Part shown: one piece after another, positions 7,276-15,180 of the stretch
How positions within the stretch are numbered: position 1 is the first letter of the stretch
Layout of the letters: each line of letters begins with the position of its first letter
DNA from: Acutalibacter sp. 1XD8-36
GTDB lineage: Bacteria; Bacillota; Clostridia; Oscillospirales; Acutalibacteraceae
NCBI RefSeq assembly: GCF_009917525.1
Contig: NZ_QZDU01000003.1
Coordinates: 124,001 to 188,000, forward strand
DNA: 64,000 nucleotides
Direction of reading: 5' to 3'
Position numbers and translations under genes: made by a program
Notes under the pieces: model-generated
The model's database searches: none
Told to the model about the DNA's origin: nothing
The model's input: the letters and a program-made list of their open reading frames with translations, nothing else

Positions 7276-9252
7276 TCAGCGGACCTTGCTGCCGGCGGGG
7301 ATACCGTCGGCGAATATCACTTTTACGTCGTTTTCCCCGGCGTCGGCGGCTAATATCATGCCCTGGCTCTCCACGCCGCAGAGGGTGGCGGGCTTAAGGT
7401 TTGAGACCACTATCACATTATGGCCTGTAAGCTCCTCGGGCTTGTACCAGGGGGCGATTCCTGAGGCTACCGTGCGCACCACCCCGGTGCCGTCGTCCAG
7501 GCTGAGCTTTAACAGCTTCTTTGCCCGCTTCACCGGCTGGCAGTCGATTATTTTCGCTACCCGCAGGTCCACGGCGGCGAAGTCGGTGATAGCTATTTTC
7601 GCTATGCCATGGAGCTCCTTATGGAGCTCGGCCTTCTTTTGCATGTCGTCCTCAGTGGGGGCGGGGGAGCTGCCGGCGTATTTTTCCTCCATGCGCTTCA
7701 TAATGTCCTCCATCTCCTGGCGCTCAAAGAGTATGGAGGGGGAGTCCGTGACCTTATTGCCGGAGGCGGGATAGTTGTTGGTCCTGTCAAGGAGCTCCCA
7801 GGGCAGGGGCACAGTGCCCAGCTGCCGCAGTATGGAGACTGAGGTTTCGGGCATGAAGGGGAACAGCAGGGTGGCGCTGGTGGTGATGGAGTCCACCAGG
7901 TTATAGAGCACTGTGGAGAGCCGGGCGCACTGGGTGGGGTCCTTGGCTAAAATCCAGGGGGTGGTCTCGTCGATATATTTATTGCAGCGCTTTAAGAGGG
8001 TGAATATCTCCGAGAGGGCGTCGGCTGTGCGCAGCTGCTCCATTTTAGCCGCAACCTTATCCCGGCAGGAGGCCACGCAGGCGTGCAGGTCGCTGTCCTC
8101 GGGGGCGGTTATTTTGCAGTCCTCCACCTTGCCGTCGAAGTATTTGTTTATCATGGAGACAGTGCGGTTTACAAGATTTCCCAGGACATTGGCAAGGTCG
8201 CTGTTGGTGCGGTCGTTTATCAAGTCCCAGGTGATGTTGCCGTCGTTCTCGAAGGGCAGCTCCCTGAGGATATAGTAGCGCACAGCGTCCGTGTCGAACA
8301 CGTCCACCAGGTCGTCGGCGTACATGACGTTCCCGGCGGATTTCGACATCTTGCTGCCGTCCATTAGGACCCAGGGGTGTCCGAAGACCTGCTTGGGAAG
8401 GTGGAGGCCCAGGGCCATAAGGAAGATGGGCCAGTAGATGGTGTGGAAGCGGGTGATGTCCTTGCCGATTACATGGATGCCCGCGGGCCAGTATTTTTTG
8501 AAGAGCTCATCGCTCTCGCCGCCGCAGTGGTAGCCAAGGCCGGTGATATAGTTGGTGAGGGCGTCCAGCCAGACGTATATTACATGCTGGGGGTCGAAGT
8601 CCACAGGCACGCCCCACTTGATGGAGGTGCGGGTGACGCAGAGGTCCTGAAGCCCGGGCAGCAGGAAGTTGTTCATCATCTCGTTGCGGCGGGATACGGG
8701 CTGGATGAAGTCGGGGTGGGAGTTGATATGGTCTATGAGCCGCTGGGCATAGTTGCTCATTTTGAAGAAGTAGGCTTCCTCCCGCTCCTTCCTGGGCTCG
8801 CGGCCGCAGTCGGGGCATTTGCCGTCTATCAGCTGGCTCTCGGTGAGGAAGGACTCGCACTCGTCGCAGTAGAGGCCCTCATAGGAGCTCTTATAGATGT
8901 CCCCCTGGTCGTAGAACTTTTTGAATATCCTCTGGACCTCTTTTACGTGATAGTCGTCGGTGGTGCGGATAAAATGGTCGTAGGAAAGGTTCATCAGGTC
9001 AAACTGCTGCCTTACAAGGGACGAGGTGCCGTCCACGAACTCCTTCGGGGATAGGCCGGAGGCCTTGGCCTTCTGCTCGTTCTTCTTGCCGTGCTCGTCG
9101 GTGCCGGTCTGGAAGTATACGTCATAGCCCTGCATACGCTTGAAGCGGGCTATGCAGTCGGCTAAAACAGGGTCGGCAATGTTGCCGATATGGGGCTTGC
9201 CCGAGGTATAGGCTATGGCCGTGGTGATATAATAAGCGCCTTTTGATTCCAT
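7276..9252 (-). CDS. metG: Methionyl-tRNA synthetase
   Basis: 658 residues, full length for the form with a C-terminal tRNA-binding domain. The class I HIGH-type motif HIGN is at residues 21-24, and a zinc knuckle with CDEC and CPDC pairs lies near 127-147. DGSKMSKS, the KMSKS loop, is near residue 300. The last 110 residues form an EMAP II/Arc1p-like OB fold (FAAVDLRVAKI through GMILAA) that improves tRNA binding. It charges tRNA-Met in the cytosol. It heads the metG-tatD-radical SAM unit, possibly with the small membrane protein gene upstream. No T-box leader is evident in the short upstream region. Confidence 0.97.
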   Translation of the reverse strand: MESKGAYYITTAIAYTSGKPHIGNIADPVLADCIARFKRMQGYDVYFQTGTDEHGKKNEQKAKASGLSPKEFVDGTSSLVRQQFDLMNLSYDHFIRTTDDYHVKEVQRIFKKFYDQGDIYKSSYEGLYCDECESFLTESQLIDGKCPDCGREPRKEREEAYFFKMSNYAQRLIDHINSHPDFIQPVSRRNEMMNNFLLPGLQDLCVTRTSIKWGVPVDFDPQHVIYVWLDALTNYITGLGYHCGGESDELFKKYWPAGIHVIGKDITRFHTIYWPIFLMALGLHLPKQVFGHPWVLMDGSKMSKSAGNVMYADDLVDVFDTDAVRYYILRELPFENDGNITWDLINDRTNSDLANVLGNLVNRTVSMINKYFDGKVEDCKITAPEDSDLHACVASCRDKVAAKMEQLRTADALSEIFTLLKRCNKYIDETTPWILAKDPTQCARLSTVLYNLVDSITTSATLLFPFMPETSVSILRQLGTVPLPWELLDRTNNYPASGNKVTDSPSILFERQEMEDIMKRMEEKYAGSSPAPTEDDMQKKAELHKELHGIAKIAITDFAAVDLRVAKIIDCQPVKRAKKLLKLSLDDGTGVVRTVASGIAPWYKPEELTGHNVIVVSNLKPATLCGVESQGMILAADAGENDVKVIFADGIPAGSKVR

Positions 9253-9336
9253 TGGTATCCTCCGTAAGCTTTGGTATTTTTGAACTGTATATATTTTCTT
9301 ATATTATTTCCGTTTCATGCACTCCCTATCGGCTCT

Positions 9337-9441
9337 TTATCGGGCGAGCAGGGCGGAGAAGACCGCCGCCAGCATTAAAAGCGCCAGCGCGCCGGCTATG
9401 ATACGGACGAGCATGGTGCGTCGGTCGGGTCGGGGCTTCAT
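9337..9441 (-). CDS. Small single-span membrane protein (34 aa)
   Basis: A 34-residue frame: a basic start (MKPRPDRRTMLVR) followed by one hydrophobic helix rich in Ala and Leu. It has its own promoter (9482-9510) and a good ribosome site (AAAGGAG, 8 bases before ATG), which is better support than most frames of this size have. It resembles in layout the tiny one-helix proteins often seen in Clostridia, but I do not recognise a named family. It ends 84 bases before metG on the same strand with no clear terminator between, so the promoter may also serve metG. Confidence 0.55.
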   Translation of the reverse strand: MKPRPDRRTMLVRIIAGALALLMLAAVFSALLAR

Positions 9442-9481
9442 TGTGCACGCTCCTTTTCTGTGTAAGCCGTAATTAAACTAC

Positions 9482-9510
9482 ATTTTACCATTTTTTTTTC
9501 AATTTGTAAA
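9482..9510 (-). promoter_or_regulatory. Promoter for the small membrane protein and perhaps metG
   Basis: On the minus strand TTTACA and TAAAAT are separated by 17 bases, upstream of the AAAGGAG ribosome site of the 34-residue frame. Confidence 0.65.
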
Positions 9511-9526
9511 CACTTGAGCGGAGAAA

Positions 9527-9552
9527 AAAGCGCTCCCGAAAGGGAGCGCTTT
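9527..9552 (-). terminator. Terminator of the TM2-DUF3267 operon
   Basis: An 11 bp stem (AAAGCGCTCCC / GGGAGCGCTTT) with a GAAA tetraloop, followed on the minus strand by TTTCTCC. It lies 6 bases after the DUF3267 gene. Confidence 0.85.
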
Positions 9553-9557
9553 CTGTG

Positions 9558-10130
9558 CTATTTTGGCAGATACCAGTAGGAATTGAAACCGTGGTTATAT
9601 ACCCTCCCGCCCTTTGGCACCTGGGTGAGGGTGTTGAAAATATTGTAGTAGTCCCCGGCGCCCATGCCGGTGCAGATGGCGCCGAACATGGCGGTGGCAA
9701 GGTTTGGCAGGGCCATACCTATTATATAGGGAGTGAGGCCGAACACCAGGTTTGGGAGCAGGCTCATGAAGATAAAGCGGGATTTGCTCATGTCCTCGGT
9801 GCCTATGACGAAGAGCATGCCCTGACGCAGGTTCGTGTAGAGGTACACGTCCTCCCTGAAGCATACGGCGTGCAGCAGCTCGTGGGGCAGCAGGACAGCC
9901 ATGGGCAGGAAGCACCCGGCTATCATCTGGCCTGTGTTGAAGGTGCCCTGGCAGCGCTGAAACGCCGGTGCCGCAAGCAGTATTAAAATGAGCACGCACA
10001 GGCCGTTGGCTATCAGAGACAGGGCCTTGGTATCCCTGACTTCCCTAAACTGGACCGCTCTCGAACGTCGAGGGGCACGGGGCAGGGAGGCGGGGTCCAG
10101 GTTATAGGTGCCTTTATAATGCAGTCGCAT
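9558..10130 (-). CDS. DUF3267 domain protein, zincin-like membrane protein
   Basis: A 190-residue protein with several membrane segments and an HELLH motif (LLPHELLHAV), the HExxH zinc-binding signature of metalloproteases, located next to a membrane helix as in DUF3267 proteins. Family members are predicted membrane-embedded zincins; no substrate is known. A second acidic ligand further along cannot be assigned with confidence. The gene starts 3 bases after the TM2 gene upstream and ends at the hairpin 9527-9552, so the three minus-strand genes form one operon. Confidence 0.75.
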   Translation of the reverse strand: MRLHYKGTYNLDPASLPRAPRRSRAVQFREVRDTKALSLIANGLCVLILILLAAPAFQRCQGTFNTGQMIAGCFLPMAVLLPHELLHAVCFREDVYLYTNLRQGMLFVIGTEDMSKSRFIFMSLLPNLVFGLTPYIIGMALPNLATAMFGAICTGMGAGDYYNIFNTLTQVPKGGRVYNHGFNSYWYLPK

Positions 10131-10133
10131 ATG

Positions 10134-10814
10134 TCAGTCCCTGAGAATGACGCCGTTGCCGTCGAAGCGGGCGCCGTTTGAGGAGAGAATCGTTACACCC
10201 TCGATGAAGGCCCATACTGCGGTGGCGGCAGTGGCGAGGCCGCAGGTGAGCAGGCCTCCGGCAAGGCTGAGCACAAGCTGGATTACGCCCCGGGAGTTAA
10301 AGCCCAGGTAGAAGTTATGCACGCCGAAGATTCCCAGTATGATAGCCAGAAGGCCTGCCGCAAGGCGGCTCTTCTGCTGGTAGCCCGCGGGGGGAGTAGT
10401 GTATATGGGCTGCCGGGGAGGTTCCGGGCGGTAGCTCTGGGTGGTGTAGTTTGGGGGCTGATAGCCGGAGTAGGGCTGGGAATAGGGCTGCTGGCCGGAG
10501 CTTTGGGGATGGCCGGGGTCGCCGGAGGGCTGGGTGTTAAAATTATATACGTACTGGTTCTGAACCGTGGGCTGGGGCTCCACAGGGGGCTCCGGCGCAT
10601 GGGGCGGCTCGGTGGTGAACTCGATAGCCGGGGGCTCCGGCTGAGGGTCCAGGGTGAGCTGGGGGGTGGGCTTTTCCCAGGCTGGGGTCGGGTCCGGCGC
10701 TGGAGCCTGGGGAGCGGGCTCAGAGGCCTGACCCTCCTGTGGGACGGTGGCAGCGGGCTCCGCGGGTGCCTCGGGCTGCTGGGGGTTAAGGTCCTTGTTT
10801 TCCATATCGTTCAT
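10134..10814 (-). CDS. TM2 domain protein with long proline-rich N terminus
   Basis: A 226-residue protein. Residues 1-145 are disordered and rich in Pro, Gln, Glu and later Tyr (repeated YxxP and PPxY-like patches). Residues about 150-226 form a TM2 domain: two helices around KSRLAAGLLAIILGIFGVHNFYLG and a second around GLATAATAVWAFIEGVTIL. TM2 domains pair two membrane helices with a short conserved turn; bacterial functions are unknown. AAGGAGG sits 8 bases before the ATG. A shorter TM2 paralogue lies immediately upstream, so this is probably a local duplication with a grown N terminus. Confidence 0.85.
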   Translation of the reverse strand: MNDMENKDLNPQQPEAPAEPAATVPQEGQASEPAPQAPAPDPTPAWEKPTPQLTLDPQPEPPAIEFTTEPPHAPEPPVEPQPTVQNQYVYNFNTQPSGDPGHPQSSGQQPYSQPYSGYQPPNYTTQSYRPEPPRQPIYTTPPAGYQQKSRLAAGLLAIILGIFGVHNFYLGFNSRGVIQLVLSLAGGLLTCGLATAATAVWAFIEGVTILSSNGARFDGNGVILRD

Positions 10815-10827
10815 GAGTGCTGCCTCC

Positions 10828-11160
10828 TTAGTCTTTCAGGTAGACGCCGTTGGCGTCGGTGTTTATACGTCCGTCCAGAAGCTTAATGCCGTCCAGTATG
10901 CCCCATATCTGCATGACGATGGCTCCAACGCCGCAGGTCAGGATAGATATGAGCAGTTGCATAAGGCCCCTGGAGGTGTTGCCAAGGTAGAAGCTGTGTA
11001 CGCCGTAGGCCCCAAGGATTATTCCGAAAATACCCGCAGCGATACGGCTGCGCTGCATGTAGCCGGGAGGCGGGTCAATGCCCGCCTGAGGCTGGTATTG
11101 TGGGGGATTGTACATGGGCTGCTGGCCCTGGGGCTGGTAGCCGTTATTATAGTCTGCCAT
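10828..11160 (-). CDS. TM2 domain protein (short paralogue)
   Basis: A 110-residue protein with a short Gln/Pro/Tyr-rich start (YQPQGQQPMYNPPQY) and a TM2 domain: RSRIAAGIFGIILGAYGVHSFYLG and a second helix before GILDGIKLLDG. The C-terminal stretch matches the end of the neighbouring TM2 protein, including the final LKD versus LRD, which supports duplication. It is the first gene of the operon, behind a promoter at 11215-11244. Confidence 0.85.
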   Translation of the reverse strand: MADYNNGYQPQGQQPMYNPPQYQPQAGIDPPPGYMQRSRIAAGIFGIILGAYGVHSFYLGNTSRGLMQLLISILTCGVGAIVMQIWGILDGIKLLDGRINTDANGVYLKD

Positions 11161-11214
11161 AATCTCTGTCGCTCCTTTATACCGGCTTTTGCCGTGATTC
11201 TTTTCCGTAGGTAT

Positions 11215-11244
11215 ATCTTAGCACGAGTAATGTTAAGAAAGCAA
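11215..11244 (-). promoter_or_regulatory. Probable promoter of the TM2 operon
   Basis: On the minus strand TTGCTT and TAAGAT are separated by 18 bases, 55 bases before the first TM2 gene. The match is moderate. Confidence 0.5.
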
Positions 11245-11444
11245 GGGGGTGGGGGCAAAAGTAAGGTATTCTTAATCAGTAGAAAGGTTTTTGGCGGCGG
11301 AGGACCGGTTTTTTGAAAAAATATTTATTTTTTTTCGCGGAAGTTCGCCTTTTTTACGAAACTTTGGGGTGTTTTCGAGGTATGGTTGAGAGGAGGTTTC
11401 ATGAGCATAAAAAACAGCGGAAATCTGAAAGGAGTGGTTAGGCC

Positions 11445-12569
11445 TTGTTTCGGAAGAAGCAGGAGAGGCCCGCGGCACTGAGCGTGCAGGCGAGGCCGGC
11501 GGGCGGGTTTAACGGGCTGCCCCTTGGAGCGGGGGAGCGGGAGCTGTACAGGGCTCTCAGGCAGTCGGTGCCCATAATCGACGCGGCTGTGTATAAGCTG
11601 AGGCGGCTTATAGGGGATTTTAAGGTGAGCTGCCCGGACTTAAATGTACAGGAAAGGCTGCAGAGGTTTTTGGACGGCGTAAAGGTAAACGCCGGGGGCA
11701 CAGGGATAAATGAGTTTCTGGGGATATACCTTGAGGAGCTCATCACCTATGGGAACGCCGTGGGGGAGATGGTGGCCTCCGGGGGACAGATAGGGGCGCT
11801 GTATAACGCGGGGCTGAGGGACCTGGAGCTGGAGGACGACGGCTCTTTGGGCATTAAGGTGTATGTGCTGGAGCCCGGCGGGCGCAGGGAGTGCACGTGC
11901 AGGGAGCTGCTGCTTGTCTCGGCGCTGAACCCTGAGGCGGGGTCCCTCTGGGGGGTGTCGCTGCTGAGGGGGCTGCCCTTTGTGAGCTCGGTGCTCACGC
12001 AGATATACCAGACCCTGGGGACGAACTGGGAGCGCATGGGGAACGTGAGGTTTGCTGTGACCTGCAGGCCGGACGGCGCCCCGGGCGGGGCCCTGGAGCG
12101 GGCCAGGCAGATGGCGAAGGAGTGGAAGAACGCTATGAGCTCCAGGGAGCCAAGGGACTTTGTGGCGGTGGGGGATGTGTCCATCAAAGCCATAGGGCCT
12201 GATAACCAGCTGATGGAGAGCGAGGTACCTGTAAGGCAGATGCTGGAGCAGATAGTGGCGAAGCTGGGGCTGCCGCCGTTCCTTTTAGGGCTTAGCTGGT
12301 CCTCCACGGAGAGGATGTCCAGCCAGCAGGCGGATGTGCTCACAAGCGAGCTGGAGGCATACAGGAGGGTGCTGACCCCGGTGGTGCTGAAGGTGTGCAG
12401 GACCTGGCTGATGCTTGAGGGGCTGCCTGTGGAGTGCGGGATTGTCTGGGACGAAATCACAATGCAGGACGAGGTGGACCATGCCAACGCGAGATATTAT
12501 ACGGCGAGGGCCAGGAAGCTTGAGAGGGAGCTGGAAGCAGAGGACAGAGAGAGGGGGAGCGTTTTATGA
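11445..12569 (+). CDS. Phage portal protein
   Basis: A 374-residue protein with the features of HK97/PBSX-type portals: an N-terminal helical region, a central domain with IYLEELITYGNAVGEMV, and a C-terminal helical clip and stem region (PPFLLGLSWSSTERMSSQQADVLTSELEAYRRVLTPVVLKV). Portals form a dodecameric ring at one capsid vertex through which DNA normally passes. The TTG start has GAAAGGAG 10 bases upstream. Its last bases overlap the next start (ATGA). The 284 bases upstream contain AT-rich stretches but no convincing promoter. A 26-codon frame at 11401 with a close AGGAGG overlaps the start and could be a leader peptide. Confidence 0.85.
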   Translation: MFRKKQERPAALSVQARPAGGFNGLPLGAGERELYRALRQSVPIIDAAVYKLRRLIGDFKVSCPDLNVQERLQRFLDGVKVNAGGTGINEFLGIYLEELITYGNAVGEMVASGGQIGALYNAGLRDLELEDDGSLGIKVYVLEPGGRRECTCRELLLVSALNPEAGSLWGVSLLRGLPFVSSVLTQIYQTLGTNWERMGNVRFAVTCRPDGAPGGALERARQMAKEWKNAMSSREPRDFVAVGDVSIKAIGPDNQLMESEVPVRQMLEQIVAKLGLPPFLLGLSWSSTERMSSQQADVLTSELEAYRRVLTPVVLKVCRTWLMLEGLPVECGIVWDEITMQDEVDHANARYYTARARKLERELEAEDRERGSVL

Positions 12570-13501
12570 AAGAGGGGCTTGTGATGAAAGCGGCGGGAGT
12601 GCCGGGGAGGGAGGACATGGAGGCTATAAACAGGTACACCAGAAGGGCGTATGGGCCGGAGGAGGTGTATATGTTTTCCCTGGTGCTCTGTGACAATGAG
12701 ATAGACCGGGACTTTGAGAGGTTTTCTGTTGAGAGCCTTGAAAGGCTGCGGGAGCTGTTTTTGGGGAAGACCTGTATCTTTGACCACGAGCGCAAAAGCG
12801 CCAATCAGACGGCCCGCATATACCATACGGAGCTGGAGCAGGCAAAGGGGGAAATAACCCAGGCCGGGGAGGGGCTGGTGCGCCTTACAGCCAGGGCGTA
12901 CCTCCCCAGGACCCAGGGGAATAAGGAGACCATCGAGCTTATTGAGAGCGGGATTTTAAAGGAGGTGAGCGTGAGCTGCTCGGTAAAGCGCGGGGTCTGC
13001 GGCATTTGCGGAAAGGAGAGCTGTGAGCACAAAAAGGGCGGCACCTATGGGGGCAGGCTGGCCCATACGGTACTTACCGAGCCTACGGACGCCTATGAGT
13101 GCTCCTTTGTGGCTGTGCCGGCCCAGAGGGGCGCGGGAGTGGTTAAGAGCGCGAAGGTGGAGAAGCTGCTAAGTGGTGAGTATGGAGGGGAGGTGACTCT
13201 CAGCAAGGCCCAGGTGACGGAAATAGGAGAGCGGTTTAAACGTCTCTCCGAGAAGGCGGGCTGGGGAGAGCGCTACCGGATGAAGCTGGAGCAGGGCGTG
13301 CTGAAGTACAGCGCCATCGTGCAGCCGGATATGCCAAGGGCTGTGATGGAGTCGGCGGTAAAGGGGCTGTCCATTGAGGAGCTGTCCGCTATGGAGAAGA
13401 CCTATAGCGGGATGGCCCAGAAGATACTGCCACTAAAGCCCCAGCTTATGCCGGCAGCCTGCGGCAGGAAGGAGAGCAATAACAGGGACTTTAAGATTTG
13501 A
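12566..13501 (+). CDS. Phage prohead protease-like protein
   Basis: A 311-residue protein in the position of a prohead protease or scaffold, between portal and capsid. The N-terminal half carries segments typical of phage capsid proteases (VLCDNEIDRDFERFSVESLERL, then IFDHE and an ESGILKEVSVSCSVKRG core), with His in FDHE and Ser in VSVS as candidate catalytic residues. A Cys cluster (CGICGKESCEHKKG, about residues 150-162) could bind zinc, and the C-terminal 100 residues are helical and scaffold-like. The protease assignment is by position and weak motif similarity. It overlaps the portal gene by four bases. Confidence 0.6.
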   Translation: MKEGLVMKAAGVPGREDMEAINRYTRRAYGPEEVYMFSLVLCDNEIDRDFERFSVESLERLRELFLGKTCIFDHERKSANQTARIYHTELEQAKGEITQAGEGLVRLTARAYLPRTQGNKETIELIESGILKEVSVSCSVKRGVCGICGKESCEHKKGGTYGGRLAHTVLTEPTDAYECSFVAVPAQRGAGVVKSAKVEKLLSGEYGGEVTLSKAQVTEIGERFKRLSEKAGWGERYRMKLEQGVLKYSAIVQPDMPRAVMESAVKGLSIEELSAMEKTYSGMAQKILPLKPQLMPAACGRKESNNRDFKI

Positions 13502-13551
13502 GTAATATACAAAAAATAAAAAATACACTAAATTTTCAGGAGGATTTAGCT

Positions 13552-14562
13552 ATGGCTTATTATGAGAATATTTCTTTGGAGAAGGGCATGTACACAACCC
13601 CCGGCAAGAGCTTCAGCCAGGTGCTGGAGGAGCTGGACAGCTCGGAAAACTACCGGGGAACGCCGATGGAGGGTCTGGACGCGTACCAGCGGCAGCTCAA
13701 GCGTTTTGCCATTAAGGTGAGCGGGCCGGAGTCCGGAACGCTGGAGAGCTTTTTCCAGAGCACCCAGAGCGCTGCACTGTTCCCGGAATATGTGGCCCGG
13801 GCGGTGAAGCAGGGCATGGAGAGCGGCACAAGGGCCGAGGACCTGGCGGCGACGGTCACCAGAATAGACGCCATGGACTATAGGAGCATAGTAGCCGAGC
13901 CTGAGACCGAGGGCGATACCGGCGAGCTAAAGATTGTGGCAGAGGGGGCGCTGCTGCCCAGCACGAAGATACATACCAGCGCAAACCTGGTGAGGCTGCA
14001 AAAGCACGGCCGTATGCTTGTGAGCACCTATGAGGCGCTGAGGTTCCAGAAGCTGGACCTGCTGACGGTGACTCTGCGGCAGATAGGGGCTTATATGGCA
14101 GGGGCCCAGGTGAAGGACGCGGTAGAGGTGCTGATGAACGGCGAGGACGGGAATACCCCGCTGACGTTTAAAAAGGGCACGCCCAATTACGGCGACTTCA
14201 TCGGGCTCTGGGGGGAGCTGGCCCCCTACGAGCTGAACACGGTGGTGGCAGGGACGGCGGCTATGCAGAAGCTTTTGCAGGTGGAGGAATTTAAGGACGC
14301 CCAGGCGGGGATGAACTTCCAGGGGACCGGGACCCTGTGCACTCCCCTGGGGGCGAAGCTGATACATGTGCCGGGGATGGCTGCGGATAAGATAGTGGTG
14401 CTGGACAGGGGCTGCGCATTGGAGATGGTGCAGTCGGGGGACATAAACCTGGACTGCGATAAGCTGATAGACAGGCAGCTGGAGCGGGCAGGCATCAGCG
14501 TTATCAGCGGGTTTGCAAGGATATTCAAGGACGCGGTGTCCGGCCTGGACTGCGGCGCGTAA
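13552..14562 (+). CDS. Phage major capsid protein-like
   Basis: A 336-residue protein with an HK97-fold pattern: a helical N terminus, then FPEYVARAVKQGMESGTRAEDLAATVTRIDAMDYRSI (the spine and E-loop region), ALLPSTKIHTSANLVRLQKHGRMLVSTYEALRF, and a C-terminal P-domain ending in ISVISGFARIFKDAV. The ATG at 13552 has AGGAGG 9 bases upstream, so it was preferred to a TTG at 13498 that overlaps the previous gene. A dedicated strong ribosome site fits the high dose needed for a structural protein. It is followed by the only long gap in the cluster. Confidence 0.75.
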   Translation: MAYYENISLEKGMYTTPGKSFSQVLEELDSSENYRGTPMEGLDAYQRQLKRFAIKVSGPESGTLESFFQSTQSAALFPEYVARAVKQGMESGTRAEDLAATVTRIDAMDYRSIVAEPETEGDTGELKIVAEGALLPSTKIHTSANLVRLQKHGRMLVSTYEALRFQKLDLLTVTLRQIGAYMAGAQVKDAVEVLMNGEDGNTPLTFKKGTPNYGDFIGLWGELAPYELNTVVAGTAAMQKLLQVEEFKDAQAGMNFQGTGTLCTPLGAKLIHVPGMAADKIVVLDRGCALEMVQSGDINLDCDKLIDRQLERAGISVISGFARIFKDAVSGLDCGA

Positions 14563-14613
14563 CTGACAGAATGAACTAGGCTGAAGGCGGGGGCGCAAAG
14601 CGCGAAGGGAGTC

Positions 14614-14720
14614 AAGGGAGATATGTCCCCCTTGCGGGTCTAGGGCGGCTTCGCATGGCGAATGCCAGGAGCCCTAGTGGGGTTTGGGACGACTTCGCAC
14701 AGCGAATGCCAAAAGTCCCA
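14614..14720 (+). repeat. Three hairpins in the capsid-connector gap
   Basis: The 215-base gap after the capsid gene holds a CAAGGG/CCCTTG hairpin (14614-14636) and two related cruciform elements at 14641-14676 (outer TAGGGC/GCCCTA) and 14685-14720 (outer TGGGAC/GTCCCA). Both of the latter contain an inner TTCGC/GCGAA stem followed by ATGCC. They resemble dispersed palindromic repeats; they could also stabilise or end the head transcript. Confidence 0.6.
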
Positions 14721-14777
14721 GCCGCCGTAGGCCGTAAATATAATCCTAAAAAGGAAACGGAGAAAGGGGTAACAGCC

Positions 14778-15164
14778 ATGACTATAAGCACAGAAAACGT
14801 AGCCGAGAAATTCAGGCTCTACAGCGGCGAGGAGCCTGACGGCAATGAGCCCGTAAGGGAGGCTCTTTGCAGGGAGCTTTGCAGGGAGTGCGCGGCGTGG
14901 GTGGCGGCAAGAATAAAGCCCGAGCTCACGGATACCGAGGGCACCGAGAGCGAAAGGAACGCCCTGGAATGCCTGGCGGCAGCGGAAGCCTTCTGGCAGC
15001 TGGCGGCGCTGGACCAGGCGGCGGCACCCCAGGGGGTGGGCTCAGGCGAGATAAAAATACAGCTTGGTGACAGGCTGGGGGCGGCACAGCGGCTGCGGGA
15101 CGAAAAGGGGCTTGCCTGCCGGGGGCTGACAGTTGAGGACGGATTTTATTTCGGAACGGCATGA
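14778..15164 (+). CDS. Phage head-tail connector-like protein
   Basis: A 128-residue mainly helical protein following the capsid gene, the usual place of the gp6/YqbG-type connector. It has helices around NEPVREALCRELCRECAAWVAARIKPEL and ALECLAAAEAFWQLAALDQA, then a short C-terminal part rich in charged residues. The ATG at 14778 has GAAAGGGG upstream and was chosen over an upstream in-frame start at 14655, whose reading crosses the hairpin repeats. Connector identity is positional inference; the protein itself is not clearly recognisable. Confidence 0.5.
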   Translation: MTISTENVAEKFRLYSGEEPDGNEPVREALCRELCRECAAWVAARIKPELTDTEGTESERNALECLAAAEAFWQLAALDQAAAPQGVGSGEIKIQLGDRLGAAQRLRDEKGLACRGLTVEDGFYFGTA

Positions 15165-15180
15165 GAGGAGGTAAAGGGTC

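Noticed and set aside
9253-9336. T-box leader for metG
   Set aside because: The region is too short and has no T-box sequence or antiterminator stem.
11401-11481. 26-codon frame before the portal gene
   Set aside because: AGGAGG is too close to its ATG and it overlaps the portal start in another frame; no conservation can be judged.
14655-14777. Upstream extension of the connector-like gene
   Set aside because: The extension crosses two palindromic repeats and lacks a ribosome site, while ATG 14778 has one.
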